From Candidatus Pacebacteria bacterium UBA1364 (GTDB taxonomy: Bacteria > Patescibacteriota > Microgenomatia > UBA1400 > PJMF01): a stretch of DNA of 19,684 nt. The stretch spans positions 156,503-176,186 of the forward strand of contig DBRQ01000009.1 in NCBI GenBank assembly GCA_002306345.1. The letters run 5' to 3'. Below the pieces are notes generated by a model. The model was given only the letters and a program-made list of their open reading frames with translations, did no database searches and was not told the DNA's origin. Below, piece after piece: positions 14,255 to 19,684 of this stretch. A program made the translations under genes and the position numbers. Positions within the stretch are counted from its first letter, which is position 1. Every line of letters begins with the position of its first letter.

Positions 14255-14262
14255 ATTATACT
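14255..14262. promoter_or_regulatory. Overlapping divergent -10 boxes
   Basis: The 8-base stretch ATTATACT reads TATACT on the plus strand (14257-14262) and TATAAT on the minus strand (14260-14255). They would serve the 32-codon ORF/GT2 unit and the GT2-GT4 unit respectively, starting near 14269 (+) and 14248 (-). Neither -35 is convincing. It is the only obvious promoter material between the two start codons. Confidence 0.4.
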
Positions 14263-14279
14263 CATATTTTGAGAGAAAA

Positions 14280-14378
14280 ATGAAATATAGTACATTTATT
14301 CTTAAGGAAAGCTTAAATTTTGAAAAAATGATTGGAATATTATTTATATTTATAGGAATCTATTTTATCAACAAATGA
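14280..14378 (+). CDS. Small 32-residue membrane peptide, unknown function
   Basis: The ORF begins ATGAAATATAGT and ends TGA. The product has a polar first half (KYSTFILKESLNFEK) and a hydrophobic second half, MIGILFIFIGIYFINK, long enough for a short membrane helix. The stop overlaps the start of the DPM1-like GT2 by 4 nt (ATGA), the same coupling used by other gene pairs in this window. GAGAG lies 4 nt before the ATG, and a TATACT box about 20 nt upstream would give an 11-nt leader. No family is recognised. It may be a real small protein, a leader ORF that drives translation of the GT, or chance in A/T-rich DNA. Confidence 0.4.
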   Translation: MKYSTFILKESLNFEKMIGILFIFIGIYFINK

Positions 14379-15100
14379 AAAACATTAATTACAAAACATT
14401 ATCCATAATAATTCCTTGTTATAACGAGGCAAAAACTATTCAGGAGATCATATTAAAAGTTTTAAAAGCTGATAGTTTGGGTTTAAAAAAAGAAATTGTT
14501 ATAGTCGATGACGGAAGTATAGATAAAACTAGAGAAATTTTAAGTAAATATAAAGAAAAAAAGAATTTTAATATAATTTTTCATAAGAAAAATACTGGTA
14601 AAGGAGGTGCTTTGAAAACAGGCCTATTGGAATCTAGTGGTGACATAGTTTTAATTCAAGATGCTGATTTAGAATATGATCCTCAGGATTATCCTAATTT
14701 ATTAAAACCAATTATCAATAACAAAGCGGACGTGGTTTATGGATCCAGATTTTTAGGTGGCAGACCTCATCGCGTTTTATATTTTTGGCATTCTCTCATG
14801 AATCGCCTGTTAACTACTTTTTCTAACATGCTTTCTAATATTAATTTAACTGATATGGAGACTTGCTATAAAGTGATGAAAGGTGATTTAATTAGAGAAT
14901 TAGCTCCAAAGCTAGAGTCTAAGAAGTTTGGTTTTGAGCCAGAAGTAACCGCTAAACTTGCCAAAATAAAAGAGGTTAGATTTTATGAAGTTGGAATTTC
15001 TTATTATGGAAGAACTTATAGAGAGGGAAAACATATTAATTGGTTAGATGGTATTCGTGCCATTTGGGAAATTATTAGATATAATGTTTTTTATAAATAA
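14375..15100 (+). CDS. Polyprenyl-phosphate sugar synthase, DPM1-like GT2
   Basis: This 241-residue GT-A protein resembles dolichyl-phosphate mannose synthase, which moves mannose or glucose from a nucleotide-sugar to a polyprenyl-phosphate. Marks are LSIIIPCYNEAKTI (9-22), IVIVDDGSIDKT (41-52), NTGKGGALKTGL (73-84), the metal site QDADLEYDP (95-103), VVYGSRFLGG (120-129) and a C-terminal DMETCYKVMKG (160-170) with GFEPE after it. No C-terminal transmembrane helices are present, so it is the soluble, peripheral form. Its product would be a donor for the GT-C membrane enzymes at 2149, 4894 and 15679. It overlaps the small upstream ORF by 4 nt and the methyltransferase gene by 17 nt. Confidence 0.85.
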   Translation: MKNINYKTLSIIIPCYNEAKTIQEIILKVLKADSLGLKKEIVIVDDGSIDKTREILSKYKEKKNFNIIFHKKNTGKGGALKTGLLESSGDIVLIQDADLEYDPQDYPNLLKPIINNKADVVYGSRFLGGRPHRVLYFWHSLMNRLLTTFSNMLSNINLTDMETCYKVMKGDLIRELAPKLESKKFGFEPEVTAKLAKIKEVRFYEVGISYYGRTYREGKHINWLDGIRAIWEIIRYNVFYK

Positions 15101-15689
15101 ATATAAAAATAAAAAAGAGCCTATTCTTGAACCAATTCTAAGAGAATTACGATTTGGTGTTGCTAAAAACTCACTAGAAAAAATATTAAACAATAAAAAA
15201 TACATTTTGGATTTTGGTTGTGGCCCAGAGGCTAAATTTTATTCATATTTATGCGACAAACAATTTAAATTCAAAACTTATTTTGGATTTGATCCGCTAC
15301 TCAAAAACAAAAATAAATGTCCAAAAAATATGAAGCTTATTAATAATAAGCAAGCTATAAGCAGAAGAAAATATGATTTAATCAGCATGTTTGCTGTATT
15401 GGAACACTTGGATTATCCTAATTTTAACTATAAATTTATAACTAACAGTATAAAACCAGGAGGATATCTTATAATCACTACACCAACCAAAATAGCAAAA
15501 AATGTTTTAGAATTTCTATCATATAAATTAAAAATAGTATCAAAAAGAGAAATAGAAGAGCATAAACATTATTTTAATATTGAAGAAATAGAATCATTAT
15601 TTAAAAAATATAAATTAAAACCAATAGAATCAAAGTTGTTTGAATTAGGAATGAATAATTTTGTGTTATTTAAAAAAAGTGAAAAATAA
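15084..15689 (+). CDS. Class I SAM-dependent methyltransferase
   Basis: This 201-residue protein has motif I ILDFGCGPEA (41-50) for binding S-adenosylmethionine, D70 in FGFDP as the acidic ribose contact, FAVLEHL (103-109) and the strand IKPGGYLIITTPT (123-135). This is the Methyltransf_11/UbiE-like plan. Placed between two glycosyl-transfer genes, it probably methylates a sugar or lipid intermediate, which is inference. ATG at 15084 overlaps the upstream gene by 17 nt; an ATG at 15048 would overlap by 53 nt and adds 12 residues without homology. No Shine-Dalgarno is seen. The product is very rich in lysine and isoleucine, reflecting the A/T-rich DNA here. Confidence 0.83.
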   Translation: MFFINKYKNKKEPILEPILRELRFGVAKNSLEKILNNKKYILDFGCGPEAKFYSYLCDKQFKFKTYFGFDPLLKNKNKCPKNMKLINNKQAISRRKYDLISMFAVLEHLDYPNFNYKFITNSIKPGGYLIITTPTKIAKNVLEFLSYKLKIVSKREIEEHKHYFNIEEIESLFKKYKLKPIESKLFELGMNNFVLFKKSEK

Positions 15690-17496
15690 ACTAAAAATAA
15701 ACACTAGTAATTTCCTTGACTTAATTATAAAAACTTGGATTTTCTACCTATTTTTTGTATTTTTGACTACCGAACTCTTATCTTTGTTTAATTTAATTAG
15801 CAGAACATCGATAATAATTATTTATTCTATTGTTGCTTTATCAAGCCTTGTGTTTTTGTTTAAAAATAAGATAAAAATTGATTTTCATTCCTTAAAAAAG
15901 ATTGGAAAGAGTGACAAATTCATTCTTTCTTTAATCATTTTGACGATATTACTACCACTTTTATTTACAGCTCTTTATTATCCACCTAATAATTGGGACT
16001 CGATGACCTATCACATGGCTAGAATAATGCATTGGATTGATAATAAAAATGTTAATTTTTACTTTACTCAAAATGATCGACAACTATTTAGTGGTCCACT
16101 GGCAGAATACGTGATTTTACACTGGTATTTATTAGTAGATTCAGATATTTTTTCCAATTTAGTGCAATATTCTTCTCTAATTATCACAGCTTGTGCTTCA
16201 TATTTAATCACCAAATTTTTATCTGAAGATAAAAAAATGAATTTATTGTCGATTGTTTTAGTACTGACAACTCCCATGGCAATCATGCAAGCAAGTAGTA
16301 CGCAAAATGATTTAGTAGTGTCTTCAATTTTATTGTCAACAATTTATTTAGGATTTAAAAAATCTTGGTGGCTTTTTGGTTTATCCATTGGTTTGGGAAT
16401 ACTAACTAAAAACACCTATGCCATTTTTGCCTTACCTTTTTGTATCTATTTCGGAATTAAGTGGTTAAGAGAATATAAATGGAAAATTATAAAACCATTT
16501 TTATGGTTTTTCTTTTGCGTGATTTTCATAAATGCTATGCACTGGTATAGAAATTATCAAGAATTTGGTTCACCGGTTGGACCAAAGCACATGTCTCAAG
16601 AAATGTTAAATAGTGAACATGATCCTAAATTTATTTTTTCTAATATGATTAGAAATTTTGGTTTACAAATTGGCTTACCAAATAACAAATATAATCTGTT
16701 AATAGATAAGGTTGTGTACAAATCGCACGAAAAACTAGGTGTAAGCATAAATGACAAAAGAAATTCTTGGAATTCCATGACCTACAAAACTCAGTTTTCA
16801 ATTCACGAAGATCTTGCTGGAAATTTTTTATTGACAATGCTCTTAATGTTATCTTTTTTATTTATTTTTAGAGAAAAGTCAAAAATGTATTATGGGTTTG
16901 CCATAATTGCTAGTTGGTTAATTTTTAATTATTTGTTGAAATGGCAACCATGGGGAAGTAGACTTCTGCTACCATTATTTTTAGTCTCTGTCCCACTTAT
17001 TGCTGATGTCTTAGTTAGGATCGCAAAAAACAATATAATAACTTTTTTAATTATTTTCATTTTGTTGCTTTGTGCTTGGCCATTTGTGGCTGGAAGTAGT
17101 AAATATTTTGGTAATTTTCCAGTTACATTGAGTTCTGATAGACAAATATTCCCATTACCCGAATTTGGCAAAGAAAGTAGATTTAAAAGATATTTTTACA
17201 GCAGAAATGCATTATTACCAGACTTAGAATCTATAAATAAAATTATTAAAGATAATAAAATTGAACACATTGGATTAAATTTAGAATATGACAGTACAGA
17301 ATATATTTGGTGGGTAATATTAAAAAGAGTAAACAAAAATATAAATATAAAAATTGTAGAGGATGATTTTTTTGAAAAAACTGGCAAACCAATGCTTGTT
17401 TTTTATGATAAGGAACAAACCAAAAAATATAACAATATTCAATCACAATATGTAAGTACGAGCGTGAAAATGTATTTTAATAACGAAAACTTATAA
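15679..17496 (+). CDS. Large GT39/PMT-like membrane glycosyltransferase
   Basis: This protein of about 605 residues has many transmembrane helices. After two N-terminal helices, a third (about 80-98) leads into YYPPNNWDSMTYHMARIMHW (101-120), whose acidic D107 sits in the first large outer loop as in GT-C enzymes that use polyprenyl-phosphate sugars. This NNWDSMTYH motif marks a widespread bacterial GT39-like group. A C-terminal soluble tail of about 120 residues follows the last helix. GTG at 15679 (11-nt overlap with the methyltransferase gene) and TTG at 15661 (29-nt overlap) are both possible starts. It converges on the minus-strand GT2 and overlaps it by 20 nt. Confidence 0.75.
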   Translation: MKNKLKINTSNFLDLIIKTWIFYLFFVFLTTELLSLFNLISRTSIIIIYSIVALSSLVFLFKNKIKIDFHSLKKIGKSDKFILSLIILTILLPLLFTALYYPPNNWDSMTYHMARIMHWIDNKNVNFYFTQNDRQLFSGPLAEYVILHWYLLVDSDIFSNLVQYSSLIITACASYLITKFLSEDKKMNLLSIVLVLTTPMAIMQASSTQNDLVVSSILLSTIYLGFKKSWWLFGLSIGLGILTKNTYAIFALPFCIYFGIKWLREYKWKIIKPFLWFFFCVIFINAMHWYRNYQEFGSPVGPKHMSQEMLNSEHDPKFIFSNMIRNFGLQIGLPNNKYNLLIDKVVYKSHEKLGVSINDKRNSWNSMTYKTQFSIHEDLAGNFLLTMLLMLSFLFIFREKSKMYYGFAIIASWLIFNYLLKWQPWGSRLLLPLFLVSVPLIADVLVRIAKNNIITFLIIFILLLCAWPFVAGSSKYFGNFPVTLSSDRQIFPLPEFGKESRFKRYFYSRNALLPDLESINKIIKDNKIEHIGLNLEYDSTEYIWWVILKRVNKNINIKIVEDDFFEKTGKPMLVFYDKEQTKKYNNIQSQYVSTSVKMYFNNENL

Positions 17497-18460
17497 TTTT
17501 AAATATTTTACTTATCATTTGAGAAATTTTCCAAGATTTGGAGTTTATAATTTCGTTTAATTTTTGTTTATAAACAAAATCTTTTTCTTTACAATCATAA
17601 ACCTTATTATTTCTAAGCTTCTCTAATTCTGTCACATATTCACCATAATCAAAATATTGTTTAAAAGATTTAAATTCTATTGCTAATTGAATTGGAATAT
17701 CCAGTATAGATCCAGAATATATATCTCCACAAATAATTTTAGATTGTTCCCGTGTAATTGGGAAAAATTTTTTATAATTTTCGTAGTAAATGTTGGAAAC
17801 CTCTTTAAAAACCAGTCCACTTTTTGTTGCGTATTCTGAAAATCCACCAAGTCTATATGTAGCAAAAGAATTTTTTACATAAACGCTATTATAATTTTTG
17901 AGACAAAGTCTTATCGTCATATCGTAGTCACCAACACACTTATATTTTGTATTAAAGCAATTTTCTTTAATAACTATTTTTCTATTAAATAGCATTGTTT
18001 GATGATTAGGAGTAATTGTAAAAAAAATATTTTTAATGTTTGGTTTTACTTCATCTTTCTTTTTAGTTTTTTCGTTAAAGTTAATTACTGGAGCATATGA
18101 AAAAACTGCCTTACTCTTTTCTAAACATTTAACAGATTCCTTTATTCCGTCTTTGTTGTGATAAAAATCATCAGAATTCAAAAATGCCAAGTACTTGCCT
18201 TTTGACAAGAAAACTCCTTTGTTCATAGCATCGTAAACACCACTGTCTGACTCGGAGACAAATTTAATCCATCCCTTTTGTTTATATTCTTCTAACAAAG
18301 CTCTGGTTCCATCACTTGAATTCCCATCTATAACCAAATGTTCTATATTTTCATAGGTTTGATCGTGAACCGACTTAAGGCATTGTTTAAAAGTTTTAAC
18401 TCTATTATTTTTAACTAAATTCAATGTGATTGTGATGATAGATACTAAAGGTTTTTGCAT
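17477..18460 (-). CDS. Family 2 glycosyltransferase with C-terminal linker region
   Basis: This 327-residue GT-A protein has VSIITITLN (6-14), HLVIDGNSSDGTRAL (41-55), SDSGVYDAMNKGV (71-83), FLNSDDFY (93-100) with the SDD metal site, and TPNHQTMLF, as in WcaA-like GT2s of capsule and O-antigen loci. After the catalytic domain a charged helix-rich tail ends in EIINSKSWKISQMISKIFK. That tail motif also occurs at the N-terminal end of the upstream GT4. The ATG is 1 nt after the GT4 stop (TAAAATG), so they form one unit. Sugar unknown. Confidence 0.86.
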   Translation of the reverse strand: MQKPLVSIITITLNLVKNNRVKTFKQCLKSVHDQTYENIEHLVIDGNSSDGTRALLEEYKQKGWIKFVSESDSGVYDAMNKGVFLSKGKYLAFLNSDDFYHNKDGIKESVKCLEKSKAVFSYAPVINFNEKTKKKDEVKPNIKNIFFTITPNHQTMLFNRKIVIKENCFNTKYKCVGDYDMTIRLCLKNYNSVYVKNSFATYRLGGFSEYATKSGLVFKEVSNIYYENYKKFFPITREQSKIICGDIYSGSILDIPIQLAIEFKSFKQYFDYGEYVTELEKLRNNKVYDCKEKDFVYKQKLNEIINSKSWKISQMISKIFKIISFRY

Positions 18461-18461
18461 T

Positions 18462-19684
18462 TTATCTTTTTATAAATGTGATAATTTCTGACTTCTTTGT
18501 TTCCCATTTTTTATACCCATTTTTCATAAATGAATAGCAATTTTTTTGAATTTTTTCTAAATTATTTAATTCAATATTTTTAGGATCATTTAAATTAAAT
18601 AAATAGCCAGTTTTATTATTCTTTATATATTCATTCATTGTTGGATTATTGACAGCAATCACAGCTTTTCCCATGGCCATAGCTTCCAAAAACGACAGCC
18701 CAATTCCTTCGTATTCTCTAGGAGCTATGTAAATAGCAGACTTTTTAATAAGACTTAATAATTCATTTCTAGTTTTAAACCAAGTTGAATAGGTAATTGA
18801 AAACTTTTTTTCTTGTTCTTTAGTTGGCTTGATGAAAGTGTGCTCTGGATCAATAGCTTTGTGAAGGTGGATCTCTAAGTTTTTTTCTTTATTAGAAAAG
18901 AGTTTTTCCAGCGTATTTATATTAAGATTAGTGATTCGTTGCCAAAAAAATATCTTTTTAGCATCGCCAGCAAAAAATTTATTTGGTTTAGGAAAATATT
19001 GCAAGTGAATCGAATTTAAACCCAAGTTTATTAGTTTTTTATGTAATGTTCTTGAGAAGTTAACAAATTTAATACCTTCGTATTGCAACCAATACTCATT
19101 TGGTAAGCCACCACTCCCATCATACATTGGACAAAAAATAAGGTTTTTGTTTTTAATTTTAGCAAGAATTTCTGGAGAGTAGATATTTTGAAAAAACACC
19201 ACTCCTAGATAAGAATCGTCAATAAAATCAAGATTGGGAGGATTTTTGCCTTGCCAAGTTTCATCTAAAACAACCGTTACATCAAAATGTTCTTTTAAAT
19301 AATCAATTAAAAATGCAGTTGATTGCGTTTTAGCATGATAAGAATGACCAATATAAACAATTTTTTTAGATTGTCTGTTGGTATTTGTATTTAGGTATTT
19401 AATGAAATTCTTAGCTCTAACCTTAAATAACATTGGTAGATATTGAAAAAAATATAAACACACTTGATATATTTTTTTTAAAATTCTTCTTTGTAAACTA
19501 TTTTTTCGAATTAGAGGTTTTATAAAAAAACGAATTTTTTCAGCTAGTTGCCAAAGCTTGGTATTTTGCATCGTATTTAAAATATTATTTAATCGACTTA
19601 TTTCACTTTGATTTTGCAAAAGACGTAACTCCAAGTTTTCTTTCGCTTTTAAAAGATTAGCTATCTCTTTATTCTTATCAGCTA
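18462..19684 (-). CDS. Family 4 glycosyltransferase with coiled-coil N-terminal linker (partial)
   Basis: The frame is open to the window edge; 406 codons are visible and the true start lies outside. A TTG at 19634 could be read as a start, but the frame upstream of it continues the same charged coiled coil (ADKNKEIANLLKAKENLE), so the gene is longer. The coiled coil ends in NTKLWQLAEKIRFFIKP, a linker seen in multi-domain surface-glycan GTs. The GT-B part follows: IVYIGHSYHAKTQS, then the C-terminal donor site APREYEGIGLSFLEAMAMG with its E-x7-E pair. A second catalytic domain may be missing upstream. Co-directional with the GT2 that follows after 1 nt. Confidence 0.8.
   Translation of the reverse strand, partial: ADKNKEIANLLKAKENLELRLLQNQSEISRLNNILNTMQNTKLWQLAEKIRFFIKPLIRKNSLQRRILKKIYQVCLYFFQYLPMLFKVRAKNFIKYLNTNTNRQSKKIVYIGHSYHAKTQSTAFLIDYLKEHFDVTVVLDETWQGKNPPNLDFIDDSYLGVVFFQNIYSPEILAKIKNKNLIFCPMYDGSGGLPNEYWLQYEGIKFVNFSRTLHKKLINLGLNSIHLQYFPKPNKFFAGDAKKIFFWQRITNLNINTLEKLFSNKEKNLEIHLHKAIDPEHTFIKPTKEQEKKFSITYSTWFKTRNELLSLIKKSAIYIAPREYEGIGLSFLEAMAMGKAVIAVNNPTMNEYIKNNKTGYLFNLNDPKNIELNNLEKIQKNCYSFMKNGYKKWETKKSEIITFIKR

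Noticed and set aside
1..19684. CRISPR arrays, tRNA/rRNA genes, insertion-sequence ends, alternative UGA code
   Set aside because: No regularly spaced repeats, cloverleaf-like sequences or transposase genes were seen, and TGA ends the ORFs at 2152, 4894 and 6725 in normal overlaps, so UGA is not read as glycine.

Overview
The window is about 19.7 kb of A/T-rich, tightly packed bacterial DNA given over almost wholly to building and exporting a cell-surface glycan. Genes overlap or abut, few have strong Shine-Dalgarno sites, and three ORFs end in TGA inside ordinary overlaps, so TGA is a stop here. Compaction, low G+C, toxin-antitoxin pairs and a dense load of glycosyltransferases (GTs) fit a small-genome Patescibacteria/CPR bacterium. 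That placement is inference; no rRNA or other decisive marker is present.

Left block (1-4241, + strand): the 3' end of argS is followed by a WaaE-like GT2, a GT4, a PIG-V-like membrane mannosyltransferase and a GalE-like epimerase. Next (4243-6309, - strand) come a GT39-like membrane enzyme and, behind it, a toxin-first HigB/HigA pair. A second, antitoxin-first RelB/RelE-type pair (6405-6991) runs on the + strand. On the - strand follow glf (UDP-galactopyranose mutase), a BRO-N/DinD-like gene just upstream of it, and a PIN-PhoH ATPase gene with its own terminator.

Right block: a 280-base divergent intergenic region with a strong inverted repeat separates phoH from an ABC-2 exporter pair (Wzm/Wzt type, 10743-12290, + strand). 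Then come GT2 and GT4 on the - strand; a + strand run of a 32-codon ORF, a polyprenyl-phosphate-sugar-synthase-like GT2, a SAM methyltransferase and a large GT39-like membrane protein; and finally a GT2 and a GT4 (cut by the window end) on the - strand. From about 14.2 kb on the DNA is visibly more A/T-rich.

How the genes may work together (inference): GalE would supply UDP-Gal and Glf would turn it into UDP-Galf. Cytoplasmic GT2/GT4 enzymes would assemble a lipid-linked glycan, and Wzm/Wzt would export it. Wzt lacks the C-terminal carbohydrate-binding domain. The DPM1-like enzyme would make a polyprenyl-phosphate sugar for the three GT-C-type membrane enzymes, which act on the outer face. 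No initiating phosphoglycosyltransferase, polymerase or ligase is visible. No tRNA, rRNA, CRISPR array or insertion sequence was seen.

The features most worth a second look are the 16-bp inverted repeat between phoH and wzm, the 32-codon ORF coupled to a GT, -10 boxes sitting almost on start codons, and the fact that all four convergent gene pairs are separated by at most 1 nt or overlap.
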